This document shows positions 1 to 6,968 of a stretch of DNA of 12,440 bases, one piece after another (position 1 is the first letter of the stretch; every line of letters starts with the position of its first letter). A program made the position numbers and the translations under genes. Below the pieces are notes generated by a model. That model was not told the origin of the DNA. It worked only from the letters and a program-made list of their open reading frames with translations, and made no database searches. Location: positions 1 through 12,440 of the forward strand of contig CAZGSG010000167.1 in NCBI GenBank assembly GCA_964528095.1, given 5' to 3'. Source of the DNA: CAZGSG01 sp964528095 (GTDB lineage Bacteria > Bacteroidota > Bacteroidia > Chitinophagales > Chitinophagaceae).

Positions 1-336
1 CCCAATGGTTCGCCGAGATTCAATAAAAATGATATTTTTCCTATTGAAAATAGCAATGGTTATGAATGGTATCCAACAAGTATGGTAGAAATGATTACGA
101 GAAACACCGGCGAGACTGGTGATCCTTACTGGGAAGGAGCCTGGAAAAATGTGCATCATAAATATCTTGCCGTACAGGTAAAAGCCGCAGATGAAAAACT
201 TTACACCGGATGGATAGAGCTTTCAGTAGACCTGCAGCAGTCAACGATCATTCTGCACCGTGCCGCGATCTGTAAACTGGCAGGGAAGCCTGTTAGAGCA
301 GGATCTGAAATCTCTATGGTGAGTTTTTGTAGATAG
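1..336 (+). CDS. C-terminal part of an unrecognised protein (5' end outside window)
   Basis: Frame 1 is open from the first base to a TAG at 334-336, giving 111 residues; the start lies upstream of the window. An ATG at position 82 is in frame, but the codons before it read as normal protein (for example ENSNGYEWYPTSMVEM), so this is a truncated view of a longer gene. Visible features are an aromatic-rich N-part, a stretch KYLAVQVKAADEKLYTGWIELSVD, and an ending LAGKPVRAG. The pattern of a beta-strand, then GW plus a strand, then a terminal A-G resembles the C-terminal beta domains of secreted or surface Bacteroidota proteins. That resemblance is an impression, not an identification. No function is assigned. 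Confidence 0.7.
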   Translation, partial: PNGSPRFNKNDIFPIENSNGYEWYPTSMVEMITRNTGETGDPYWEGAWKNVHHKYLAVQVKAADEKLYTGWIELSVDLQQSTIILHRAAICKLAGKPVRAGSEISMVSFCR

Positions 337-411
337 ACCGGTCTTGTGAGTGCTGCCTGCAAAATTTATTACCGGAAATGGCTTATCTTTTGTCCGTAAA
401 ATAAAAGATCA

Positions 412-630
412 ATGGACGAAAAGCAAATTGCCGAACTACGTGCTTTTTTTGAAAAAGCCAGTCTCCCCAAAGAGATCCGTTTGAACGAAGGCATTGTTGT
501 TACCGATATTCCCAAGTTCATCAATAGTCATTTCCAGATAATCGGCAGTGGTAATAAAATGCAGCAAGATATATTTTTACCGCGGTTGATCAGGTTAAAA
601 GAAATGTTATCGGTTTCACAGCCTGGCTAA
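412..630 (+). CDS. small DUF6965-like protein, 72 aa
   Basis: ATG at 412 begins a 72-residue acidic/basic mixed protein. It contains LPKEIRLNEGIVVTDIPKFI near residues 19-37, followed by a short helix and a C-terminal RLIRLKEML. The order 'LP-EI-LN-g---tDv-kFv-sH, then a C-terminal R-L--LK--L' matches what I know of the DUF6965 family, small cytoplasmic proteins of Bacteroidota with no known role. No signal peptide or membrane segment is seen. The gene starts 75 bp after the preceding gene on the same strand. A TATCTTTTG at 384-392 resembles a -7 box with one extra T, so it may have its own promoter. The family call is from memory; the gene itself is well supported by length and composition. 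Confidence 0.7.
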   Translation: MDEKQIAELRAFFEKASLPKEIRLNEGIVVTDIPKFINSHFQIIGSGNKMQQDIFLPRLIRLKEMLSVSQPG

Positions 631-647
631 GCCAACTGTGTCGTATA

Positions 648-685
648 AATAAAATGCCTGCAGCATAACTGTTGACATTTTTATT
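648..685. terminator. weak AT-rich hairpin between convergent genes
   Basis: AATAAAATG at 648-656 faces CATTTTTATT at 676-685, an imperfect inverted repeat of about 9 bp with a 19-nt loop. It lies in the 86-bp gap between the convergent DUF6965-like and lipoprotein genes. The A- and T-rich arms could give a bidirectional terminator. GC content of the stem is very low, so this is only a candidate. Confidence 0.25.
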
Positions 686-716
686 CATAGACATGGCCAG
701 ATTCCAAAAGTTGATT

Positions 717-1853
717 TTATCTCTTACCCCATTTTGCAGCGCCAAGGAGAACATCCTTTTTCCAGGGTAATTCCAGGTGTAATGATTTGCCATCGGCATT
801 GCACCATATTTCATACAATTGGTTATTTACACAGGTTCCGATGTATGCGTAATGTTCATCCAGAATAGCCAGGGAAGAACAATCAGCATTACTACGATCC
901 AGCAGGTCTGGTTTGAAAGTATCAATGATGCCTTGTTCTGTGATTCGCCAGGCAAGTGGTTTGCGGGTAATAAAATCAAGAACATTGGCAACCAGTTTGC
1001 CATCGCTACCTATATGGATCTCATTCATCCGGTAAGCAAGGGGGTTAGCGAGTTGTAAGGGAACAGGGCCATTGTTTTTCCACAGGGCCGCAATGGGATT
1101 GACTGTATTTCTTACGACTTCCCCTGAAATATAAGTGCCCTTTGTTGAAACAGATATTGCAAATGCGGTTGCGTATTGAAGGCCGGCTTCAATGGTATGC
1201 CAGGTGGTCAATTTTGTATGTGGATCAAAAATCCAGTAGCCAATTTCATGTTCTGTATTACCTGCCTGGTTTCGTATGGCCAGGTCTCCACCCATGTATA
1301 ATTTCCCGTTATGTAATTGAAGATTGCTGGCACAACGAATACTTCCGGCGATAGCAACGGGTTTTGCGGGGATCATGATTGTTTCTGTGTCTCCGTTTGT
1401 ATGAAGTATCCACAACACAGGATAAAGATCTAATGCGCCGAATACATAGACTTTGTCGTTATGTACTTTTATATCGCGGGCATAACAATTGATGAAGCCA
1501 GCAGGTAATTGATCGACGGGCAACAGGAACTGTTGTTCGTTTTTCCAAAAACAGGGGAGCGTGGCATGCTGACCATTAAGCGGTTCGATTGCCCCGGTGA
1601 TATAGTTATTTTCTCCTGCTATTTCCAGGCCGCTGGCATATGCAGCTTTTGCCTGGGAAAAGGGGAGTGGGAAGATCTTTTCATTTCTCCAATAATAAGG
1701 CTCATACCTGCCCAGGTCTGTATTCAGGATGCTGGCTGTATTATAAAGGATAGCCGGTTGTTCTATACCAGGATCCACGGGGTTTTTCCTACAACCGATC
1801 AACAAGCATAAAACAAGACAACTATTTAACACCGGTGTTGTTGAAAATTTCAT
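717..1853 (-). CDS. lipoprotein with propeller-like repeats, 378 aa
   Basis: ATG at 1853-1851 is chosen over an in-frame TTG two codons upstream because it begins a standard lipoprotein signal. This is MKFSTTPVLN, a hydrophobic stretch, and the lipobox LIGC with Cys21. After Cys21 the protein has about six units of roughly 45-55 residues. Each contains a strand pair such as DKVYVFGAL or GKLYMGGDL followed by an aromatic 'W' strand such as PVLWIL, IGYWIF, AALWKN, LAWRI or YEIWC. This periodicity suggests a beta-propeller or similar repeat fold on the cell surface or periplasmic face. No catalytic motif is visible and I do not recognise a named family. It lies 48 bp downstream of paiB on the same strand and may be cotranscribed with it. 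Confidence 0.8.
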   Translation of the reverse strand: MKFSTTPVLNSCLVLCLLIGCRKNPVDPGIEQPAILYNTASILNTDLGRYEPYYWRNEKIFPLPFSQAKAAYASGLEIAGENNYITGAIEPLNGQHATLPCFWKNEQQFLLPVDQLPAGFINCYARDIKVHNDKVYVFGALDLYPVLWILHTNGDTETIMIPAKPVAIAGSIRCASNLQLHNGKLYMGGDLAIRNQAGNTEHEIGYWIFDPHTKLTTWHTIEAGLQYATAFAISVSTKGTYISGEVVRNTVNPIAALWKNNGPVPLQLANPLAYRMNEIHIGSDGKLVANVLDFITRKPLAWRITEQGIIDTFKPDLLDRSNADCSSLAILDEHYAYIGTCVNNQLYEIWCNADGKSLHLELPWKKDVLLGAAKWGKR

Positions 1854-1901
1854 ATACAATCATTTAAGAGCGGCGGTTTGCCGCATTTTGGATAAAGCCT
1901 G

Positions 1902-2519
1902 TTATTCTTTATTCAGGTTTTGTTGCATATACGCTGCAATGCCCTGTTCATTACTATCCGTGCTTTTCGAAAGTGATTGGATGATCCGTTGCTGTTCGCT
2001 CGTTGTTTTGTTCTGGCTTAGTTTTTTACTGGCTTGTAGCTCAGTTATTGTTATCTCGAATGGTACGATCCCTTTTAGCATTTTTGATTTAAATTCCTGT
2101 GGCAGCTTCTCCCATTGCTGCGTATACTCTTTGTCGTAACTGCTTATCATGGCTTCGAGCATATCGAAAATTTCCACGGTTTCAGTGACAATGCGTGCAT
2201 GGCCATATGCATGTACGGCAATATAGTCCCATGTAGGTACACTAAGGTCCCTTTCGTAGTGGCTGGGGGAGATATATGCATGCGGCCCCTGGAAAATGAC
2301 CAGCAGCTTTGTATTTAGTATATCCTGCCATTGATTATTGGCCCGGGCAAAATGCGAACTTAATATAAGCTCATCGCCCCTGGCCGTCAGGGTAAAAGGC
2401 AGGTGCGTAGCGGCAGGGATATTATTATTGGCTGTTATCAACGTAGCAAAACTGAATTGCTTCATCAACGCAACTATTTCTTCTTTGTCTGTTATTATAA
2501 AACTTTTCGGGATATACAT
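1902..2519 (-). CDS. paiB: PaiB-type FMN-binding negative transcriptional regulator
   Basis: A 205-residue protein starting MYIPKSF, with THLPFTL near residue 40, the SHFARANNQW region, HAYISPSHY and VPTWDYIAVHAYG. These are the conserved blocks of the PaiB/FMN_bind_2 family, which adopts a split-barrel flavin-binding fold. In Bacillus, PaiB is reported as a regulator of sporulation and protease genes; the role in Bacteroidota is not established. Family members are about 200-210 residues, so this is full length. It sits 63 bp downstream of the kinase gene and 48 bp upstream of the lipoprotein gene, all on the minus strand, so a three-gene transcript is possible. No obvious intrinsic terminator separates them. 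Confidence 0.88.
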   Translation of the reverse strand: MYIPKSFIITDKEEIVALMKQFSFATLITANNNIPAATHLPFTLTARGDELILSSHFARANNQWQDILNTKLLVIFQGPHAYISPSHYERDLSVPTWDYIAVHAYGHARIVTETVEIFDMLEAMISSYDKEYTQQWEKLPQEFKSKMLKGIVPFEITITELQASKKLSQNKTTSEQQRIIQSLSKSTDSNEQGIAAYMQQNLNKE

Positions 2520-2582
2520 TGTCTGTTTTTTTATTGAACTGCTGTTCTGAGCATGTTGGGCTATTATTTTCGTTTCGGCGAA

Positions 2583-3626
2583 TCATCCGGCAACTGCTGA
2601 ATGAAGACCTGCGTATACATTTTCTTCAATTAATGGGATGGAGACTTTAAACAGGGTTGCTTCTTCCCTGATACATAGCCGGTGATCAATTCCCATCAGG
2701 CGATACCGGGCCCGGAGGTTATTGAGCCCTGTATACTCTGAAAACTCGTTTGTATTCTTTTTTTGAAGGGTATTGTATAAATGCAGGTTATTCGCAGTAT
2801 CATTTTTTATGGTTATCGTTAATGGCTTTTCTTTGGAGACAATATTATGTTTCACCGCGTTTTCTATTAGTAATTGTAAAACCAACGGAGGCAACAAAAA
2901 ATCATAATACTTGTCATCCACGTCTATATTGATAAGCAAGGCCTCTCCAAAGCGCACTTTAAGCAGCATGATATATGAATCGGTGAACTTCAGCTCGTCC
3001 GTCAGCGTTGCCAGGTCTTTTTCATTTTTTTTTAACAGGTAGCGGTATACAGTAGACATTTCCTCTACATATCTTTCTGCTTTCACCGGGTCTGAAACAA
3101 TAATAGATGAAAGGGTGTTAAGGCTGTTAAAAAGAAAATGTGGTTTTATCTGGTTTTTCAGAAAATTGTACTGGCTTGATAAGTTACTTTCTTTCATTTT
3201 CTCGGATTCGGTGAATAATCTTTTCCAATTTTCCATATAATAAAGTCCCTCATAAGCAAGAATGACCAGCAGTGTGCACATAAGTTGAAGCCCTACAATA
3301 AAGGGATAGTCTGCTATCCGGAGACTTTTGTAACCGCCGAGATTAAAAGTTGTTACCTGTTCAGCAAACGAAATAATCAGAGAGTTAAAAACGCTGCACA
3401 CAATAATGAGCTGTATACGCTTGCGGCTGTTTGATATACCAGGCGCTTTTTTTCGCACAAAGATGGTGATCAGTCTTGCATTTTCTGCTGCCAGGATAGC
3501 ATATATACAACAAACCAACATGCTCCTGAATGCCGTGGATAAACTATGAATATCCATCAGGTAGATGAACATTAGTAGCAGGAAAATTATAAGCGGAGCG
3601 AATATTCTTATTCTCAGGTTGTTCAT
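2583..3626 (-). CDS. LytS-family membrane sensor histidine kinase
   Basis: 347 residues. About four hydrophobic segments (near 8-24, 33-52, 71-88 and 108-127) are followed by a linker of about 25 residues. The phosphoacceptor block IKPHFLFNSLN has His163 (His_kinase, PF06580), and the ATPase N-box is PPLVLQLLIENAVKHN with Asn256. The C-terminal glycine block is reduced to YTGLNNLRARY (about 298-308). The segment LHLYNTLQKK resembles the NNLQPK stretch usual in Bacteroidota members, so the ATPase is probably active. No periplasmic sensor domain is present; sensing would be through the membrane segments. It is divergent from a LytTR regulator across 386 bp and is the likely partner. The leader carries a perfect 7-bp dyad at 3653-3669. 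Confidence 0.92.
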   Translation of the reverse strand: MNNLRIRIFAPLIIFLLLMFIYLMDIHSLSTAFRSMLVCCIYAILAAENARLITIFVRKKAPGISNSRKRIQLIIVCSVFNSLIISFAEQVTTFNLGGYKSLRIADYPFIVGLQLMCTLLVILAYEGLYYMENWKRLFTESEKMKESNLSSQYNFLKNQIKPHFLFNSLNTLSSIIVSDPVKAERYVEEMSTVYRYLLKKNEKDLATLTDELKFTDSYIMLLKVRFGEALLINIDVDDKYYDFLLPPLVLQLLIENAVKHNIVSKEKPLTITIKNDTANNLHLYNTLQKKNTNEFSEYTGLNNLRARYRLMGIDHRLCIREEATLFKVSIPLIEENVYAGLHSAVAG

Positions 3627-3652
3627 AATAGGTATAAAGCAGGTGATTACAG

Positions 3653-3669
3653 AATAGCGAAACGCTATT
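3653..3669. promoter_or_regulatory. perfect 7-bp inverted repeat in the kinase leader
   Basis: AATAGCG (3653-3659), loop AAA, CGCTATT (3663-3669), ending 27 nt upstream of the kinase ATG. It could be an operator or an mRNA hairpin limiting kinase translation. It is not followed by a T-run on either strand, so it is not an intrinsic terminator. Confidence 0.45.
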
Positions 3670-3902
3670 TACTTTCTTGCATACGAATGCGAACGGCAAC
3701 TATGAATTGCCATTACCTAAGTAGCTATATAAAACTATCTTTTTACACAAGGAAAAATACCAGTAGATGTATGAACTGTAGATAAACGATATTGAATTGT
3801 ACATTACGCGAGCCAGAAAAACGCGGTTACCACTGGTATAGCTTATCCGCCTTCTAAAAAGTAAAATTTATTTTTCTTCTATAAGGTCAGGTAAATAAGT
3901 AA

Positions 3903-3928
3903 AAATTTTCTACTGTTGTAGAAGATTT
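3903..3928 (+). promoter_or_regulatory. hairpin upstream of the response regulator
   Basis: Eleven base pairs, 3903-3913 with 3918-3928, one G-T wobble, and a TGTT loop. The hairpin ends 84 nt before the regulator ATG. No T-run follows, so it is not a terminator. The 16 nt TTTCTACTGTTGTAGA at the tip equal, from memory, the processed Cas12a direct repeat of Francisella novicida. There is one copy only and no cas gene in view, so a regulatory dyad is the more likely reading. Confidence 0.5.
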
Positions 3929-4012
3929 ATTAAAAACGCTTTAAGAATAAAGTGATTCAGAGAATAAGTAATAGGAGATTTGTTTTTTTCTACCCTCTAT
4001 AAAGAAAATAAA

Positions 4013-4768
4013 ATGAAAGCCCTTATCATTGAAGATGAAATGCCTGCTTCGGACAGGTTGCTACGGATGTTAAAAGAAGTGGATTATCCTATTGAAGTTG
4101 TTGAGCAACTGGATACCATTGAACGATCAATTACTTATTTGAAGAACAACGAACAGCCAGATCTCATATTCCTGGACATAGAACTTGGTGATGGGCAGAG
4201 TTTTGATATCTTCAAAAGAATACCTGTAAAAAGCTATATCATTTTCATTACAGCATTTGATGAATTTACCCTGAAAGCATTCAAGCTGAACAGTATCGAC
4301 TACCTTTTAAAACCGCTCAAAAAAAACGAGCTTGAGTTTGCACTGGAAAAATTCAGTAACCAGCATACGGTTGGGCAGCAGCCGGTGGATTTTTTACCAC
4401 TAGTGGAAGGCCTGAAAGTAAAAGAGCCGGCGTACAAGAACCGGATCCTCGTGAAAAAAGGTACCCGCTTACTTTCCGTGAAAGTAGAAAGTATCGCCTT
4501 TTTTTATACCAGGAATCGTGTTCACTGGCTTAAAACTATTGATGACACCGATTATATCATTGAAAATAACCTGGATGAACTGGAGTCGCAACTGGATCCT
4601 GAAAAGTTTCATCGGGTTAACAGGCAGTTCATCATTAACTATGACTCAATAGATAAAGTGAATTTATGGTTTGATGGGAAGATCAAATTGATCGTAAAAC
4701 CATCGTCTCCGGAAGAGATCATTATTAGCAGGCTAAGGGCTAATGAGTTTAAGAAATGGCTCGGCTAA
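4013..4768 (+). CDS. LytTR-family response regulator
   Basis: 251 residues from ATG at 4013. An in-frame TTG at 3980 would add 11 residues, but MKALIIEDEMPAS is the standard N-terminus of this family and the ATG is preceded by an A-rich tract. The receiver domain is at residues 1-115: acidic pocket E7-D8-E9, phosphoacceptor Asp55 in LIFLDIELGDG, Thr80 in FITAF, and Lys100-Pro101. The C-terminal LytTR DNA-binding domain is at about 148-250: RILVKKGTRLLSV, then FFYTRNRVHWLKT, HRVNRQFIIN and a final SRLRANEFKKWLG. It is the expected partner of the divergent LytS-type kinase. A 26-bp inverted repeat directly downstream could terminate the transcript. Confidence 0.95.
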   Translation: MKALIIEDEMPASDRLLRMLKEVDYPIEVVEQLDTIERSITYLKNNEQPDLIFLDIELGDGQSFDIFKRIPVKSYIIFITAFDEFTLKAFKLNSIDYLLKPLKKNELEFALEKFSNQHTVGQQPVDFLPLVEGLKVKEPAYKNRILVKKGTRLLSVKVESIAFFYTRNRVHWLKTIDDTDYIIENNLDELESQLDPEKFHRVNRQFIINYDSIDKVNLWFDGKIKLIVKPSSPEEIIISRLRANEFKKWLG

Positions 4769-4774
4769 ACGAGG

Positions 4775-4861
4775 TAATTCAAAAGTCAAAATTCAAAATT
4801 AAAAAATAACTTCCCTCTACTGGGTGCTGTTTTTGAATTTTGCATTTTGACTTTTGAATTA
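4775..4861. repeat. palindromic A-rich element A between convergent genes
   Basis: Left arm 4775-4800 and right arm 4836-4861 are complementary at 25 of 26 positions. The 35-nt middle contains CTCTACTGGGTGCTG. Each arm reads, outward to inward, as ATTC, AAAAGTC, AAAA(T/G)TC-like and AAAATT modules. The element lies 6 bp after the response-regulator stop and 26 bp before the stop of the SRPBCC gene on the other strand, so it could serve as a bidirectional terminator. Related modules recur at 8878-9185, 12121-12208 and 12371-12440. Confidence 0.85.
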
Positions 4862-4887
4862 TACGAGAGATGCCGATATGCGACTAG

Positions 4888-5376
4888 TTACTTAAGTCCG
4901 GTGGCCAGCAGATCGTCGAGTCTTTCGTGACCTTCGTTTAGGCCTTTTTCCATGCCGGAACGTACCATGCCATCACGGTCTGTTACTGATTGAAAAATAG
5001 ATTGCATTGTTACCCTGGTGCGATTGCCAGGTAGTTCCTCGAATTTTGCTGTTTCAAGTGTCACATGATCTTTCATCATTTCAAACTCGAATGTTTGAAT
5101 AATCAGCTCAGGAGGGCTGACAACATGAAATACGCCATGAAATGCATAGTCATTCCCGTCCTTGTCAGAATTAATATATCTCCAGGAGCCACCTGTCTTT
5201 CCATCAAATTTGTCAACAATCATGCTGAGGTTTTTTGGACCTAGCCATTTAACAAGGATTTTAGGGTCTGTGAATGCTTTAAAAACGAGTTCACGGGGAG
5301 CTTCAAATTCCCGCGTTATAAAAAGCTCCTGTTTGCCGGGTTCAGCGGTGATCTTAGTGGGATTACTGATTTTCAC
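4888..5376 (-). CDS. SRPBCC (AHSA1-like) domain protein
   Basis: 162 residues, single START/Bet v1-like fold. The protein has ELFITREFEAPRELVFKAFTD, then KWLGPKNLSM, GGSWRYI, GVFHVVSPPELI, a strand with RVTM, and a C-terminal helix GMEKGLNEGHERLDDLL. This order and length are those of AHSA1/activator-of-HSP90-like (PF08327) SRPBCC proteins, which bind hydrophobic ligands or act as small hydrolase-like or stress proteins; the ligand here is unknown. The start is a GTG at 5376-5374. No in-frame ATG lies nearby upstream, and GTG places the conserved domain at the expected distance. It is last in the arsR > VOC > SRPBCC operon, 82 bp after the VOC gene. Confidence 0.9.
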   Translation of the reverse strand: MKISNPTKITAEPGKQELFITREFEAPRELVFKAFTDPKILVKWLGPKNLSMIVDKFDGKTGGSWRYINSDKDGNDYAFHGVFHVVSPPELIIQTFEFEMMKDHVTLETAKFEELPGNRTRVTMQSIFQSVTDRDGMVRSGMEKGLNEGHERLDDLLATGLK

Positions 5377-5458
5377 GATGATTATTTTTTGTTTTAAAAA
5401 TGTGTTGTTACTTGATTCCTATTGGAAATATTCTGTATGGGCATTAGTGACAAGACAA

Positions 5459-5962
5459 TTATTGGGCATAAGCTTTTTCTAATAGGCTGATCTCTATCTT
5501 ATCCATCTGCATCATGGCATTCATAACTCGTTTTGATTTTTCAGGATCAGTATCGTTCAGCATTTTTCCTAATACCGTAGGAATGATTTGCCATGATAGG
5601 CCAAACTTGTCTTTCAGCCAGCCACAGCGTTCTTTTTTTCCGCCGTCAGCTGAGAGTTTTTCCCATAATTCATCTACTTCTTCCTGTGTTTCGCAGTTCA
5701 CAAAGAAGGAAACTGCTGGTGTGAAAGTAAAATGAGGACCACCATCCAGTGCCATAAAGAGTTGACCATCGAGTTCAAAACTCCCCGTCATTACCTTATC
5801 TCCGAAACTTCTGCTGCTGATGATCTTTGAATTTTTAAAAATGGAGACATAAAAGTCCATGGCTTCTTTCACCTGGCCATTGAACCAGAGAAAAGGAGTG
5901 ATTTTTTGCGATGTGCTGATGCTCGACTCCTGACTGCTTTTTTTGTGATTGTCATTTTTCAT
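5459..5962 (-). CDS. VOC-superfamily PhnB/3-demethylubiquinone-like protein
   Basis: 167 residues. A polar N-terminal tail of about 19 residues is followed by KITPFLWFNGQVKEAMDFYV, then SSRSFGDKV, SFELDGQLFMALDGGP, FTPAVSFFVNCETQEEVDELWEKL, CGWLKDKFGLSWQIIP and a C-terminal helical region. This is the PF06983 pattern (PhnB-like; 3-demethylubiquinone-9 3-methyltransferase-like) of the vicinal oxygen chelate fold. Members are small cytosolic proteins, often uncharacterised, with a glyoxalase-like scaffold. The usual VOC metal ligands are not obvious, so catalysis is uncertain. It lies 32 bp after arsR and 82 bp before the SRPBCC gene, in a commonly seen three-gene grouping. Confidence 0.92.
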   Translation of the reverse strand: MKNDNHKKSSQESSISTSQKITPFLWFNGQVKEAMDFYVSIFKNSKIISSRSFGDKVMTGSFELDGQLFMALDGGPHFTFTPAVSFFVNCETQEEVDELWEKLSADGGKKERCGWLKDKFGLSWQIIPTVLGKMLNDTDPEKSKRVMNAMMQMDKIEISLLEKAYAQ

Positions 5963-5994
5963 TATAGTTGTTTTTAGTTAATGGTTGAACCTCG

Positions 5995-6336
5995 TTATTT
6001 ATTTTTCTTTACAGGCTTTTTCCGTTTTGTTTGCATTGTCACTAATACATCGTCGAGGCTATCAAATCGATCAGCCCACAACTTCCTGTATTGTTCGACC
6101 CAGTCTGCTACTTCATTTAGTTTCTTCAACCTGGCTTCACAGTATCTTTCTCTGCCTTGTTGTTTTATAATGATCAGGCCGCATTCCGTCAGTATTTTGA
6201 TATGCTGGGAGATAGCAGGCCGGCTGATATCAAAATTCTCAGCGATAGAATTCAGGTTTAGTGATTTAAACGCGATCAGGTTAATGATCTCTCTTCTGGT
6301 GGGGTCGGCTATTGCCTGAAAAACATCTCTTCTCAT
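5995..6336 (-). CDS. ArsR/SmtB-family winged-helix repressor
   Basis: 113 residues: MRRDVFQAIADPTRREIINLI, then the helix-turn-helix SLNLNSIAENFDISRPAISQHIKIL, a wing with KQQGRERYCEA, and a helix LNEVADWVEQYRKLWADRFDSL. The tail is lysine-rich (KRKKPVKKNK). There is no CxC metal site, so it belongs to the non-metal ArsR group that often sits next to SRPBCC and VOC genes. It is the first gene of the operon. Two GTAAG-N6-CTTAC operators lie 20 and 46 bp upstream of the ATG, in the spacer shared with the divergent doxX-like gene. Autorepression and control of both directions is the natural inference. Confidence 0.93.
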   Translation of the reverse strand: MRRDVFQAIADPTRREIINLIAFKSLNLNSIAENFDISRPAISQHIKILTECGLIIIKQQGRERYCEARLKKLNEVADWVEQYRKLWADRFDSLDDVLVTMQTKRKKPVKKNK

Positions 6337-6355
6337 TATGGTAATGAATAATTGT

Positions 6356-6371
6356 GTAAGTATTCGCTTAC
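6356..6371. promoter_or_regulatory. arsR-proximal operator, GTAAG-N6-CTTAC
   Basis: GTAAGTATTCGCTTAC is a 5-bp-arm dyad. A copy differing by one base lies 26 bp downstream. Its position just upstream of arsR and the exact repetition make it a likely ArsR binding site. Confidence 0.75.
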
Positions 6372-6381
6372 GAATTTATAT

Positions 6382-6397
6382 GTAAGTATTCACTTAC
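6382..6397. promoter_or_regulatory. arsR-distal operator, GTAAG-N6-CTTAC
   Basis: GTAAGTATTCACTTAC is the second copy, 15 of 16 bases identical to the first. On the minus strand it is directly preceded by TTTATTTG (6405-6398), which is one base from the -7 consensus TAnnTTTG. A bound repressor would therefore cover the probable arsR transcription start. Confidence 0.75.
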
Positions 6398-6534
6398 GCA
6401 AATAAATTTACCAGAATGTCGCAATTGCCCATTAAGAATGCCGCTTTCACACTACTTTATCTTCCTGAATGGTGGTAGGTTTGTCTTGTTGATTCATATT
6501 AATTATTCTACTTCTAATCTTTAAAAAAACAACA

Positions 6535-6945
6535 ATGGCTATAACGAATTCCATGCAGGTGGCAAAAGCGCCCGGTAAAAGAACCGTGTTAACCGGTCGT
6601 ATCATTAGTGTACTTTGCGTTCTTTTCTGTCTTTTCGATGCTATTTCGAAACTGGTAAAGGAATCGCATTCTATGAAGGGCTCTGTAGAGCTGGGATGGC
6701 CTGAATCCGGCGTACAGGGTATTGGAGTTTTACTGCTTGTCTGTACAATCATTTATATTATACCACGCACAGCTATTCTCGGAGCTATCTTGCTGACGGG
6801 TTATATGGGTGGCGCGGTTGCGATCATGGTAAGGGTAGGAGCTCCTTTTTATTTCCCTGTACTTTTTGGTATCCTGATCTGGGCTGGTCTTTTTCTTCGT
6901 TATGAGAAACTGCGTTCGTTACTTCCTTTGCAAAAAGAAGTATAA
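6535..6945 (+). CDS. DoxX-like integral membrane protein
   Basis: 136 residues with four hydrophobic segments at about 18-36, 58-76, 78-98 and 105-123. The motifs LFDAISKL (residues 33-40) and GWPESGVQGIGVLLL are typical of DoxX_2/DoxX-like proteins. These are small four-helix membrane proteins linked in some bacteria to redox or thiosulfate metabolism, mostly without known function. ATG at 6535 follows an A-rich tract. The gene is divergent from arsR across 198 bp that holds both operators, so it is probably part of the same regulon. ArsR, SRPBCC and DoxX-like genes are often neighbours in Bacteroidota. The adjacent hairpin downstream is oriented for the opposite strand. Confidence 0.9.
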   Translation: MAITNSMQVAKAPGKRTVLTGRIISVLCVLFCLFDAISKLVKESHSMKGSVELGWPESGVQGIGVLLLVCTIIYIIPRTAILGAILLTGYMGGAVAIMVRVGAPFYFPVLFGILIWAGLFLRYEKLRSLLPLQKEV

Positions 6946-6968
6946 TGGTTTCTGCGTATTTCTATAAT

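Larger units (their letters stand above)
3627..4012. other. divergent regulatory spacer of the two-component pair
   Basis: 386 bp, AT-rich, with no supported gene. It holds several short dyads: AATAGCG/CGCTATT (3653-3669), GCAT/ATGC (3679-3690), GGCAA/TTGCC (3695-3711), TACCA-C-TGGTA (3828-3838) and an 11-bp stem at 3903-3928. The pentamer GTAGA or its complement TCTAC occurs five times (3763, 3778, 3909, 3918, 3989), including a direct repeat GTAGAT with 15-bp spacing. About one would be expected at even base composition. LytTR domains bind direct repeats, so this may include the regulator's own sites. No convincing TAnnTTTG box was found next to either start codon. Confidence 0.55.

Noticed and set aside
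3903..3928. CRISPR array or Cas12a crRNA gene
   Set aside because: Only one repeat-like unit, no second copy at array spacing, and no cas gene in the window. Kept only as a hairpin and as a low-interest finding.
3980..4012. Upstream TTG start for the response regulator
   Set aside because: It adds FFSTLYKENK, which no receiver domain has; the ATG at 4013 gives the canonical MKALIIEDE start.
6447..6497. 16-codon minus-strand frame MNQQDKPTTIQEDKVV
   Set aside because: ATG to TGA and protein-like in composition, but it lies upstream of the likely arsR promoter, has no partner or family, and is too short to support. It could be the start of a lost gene.
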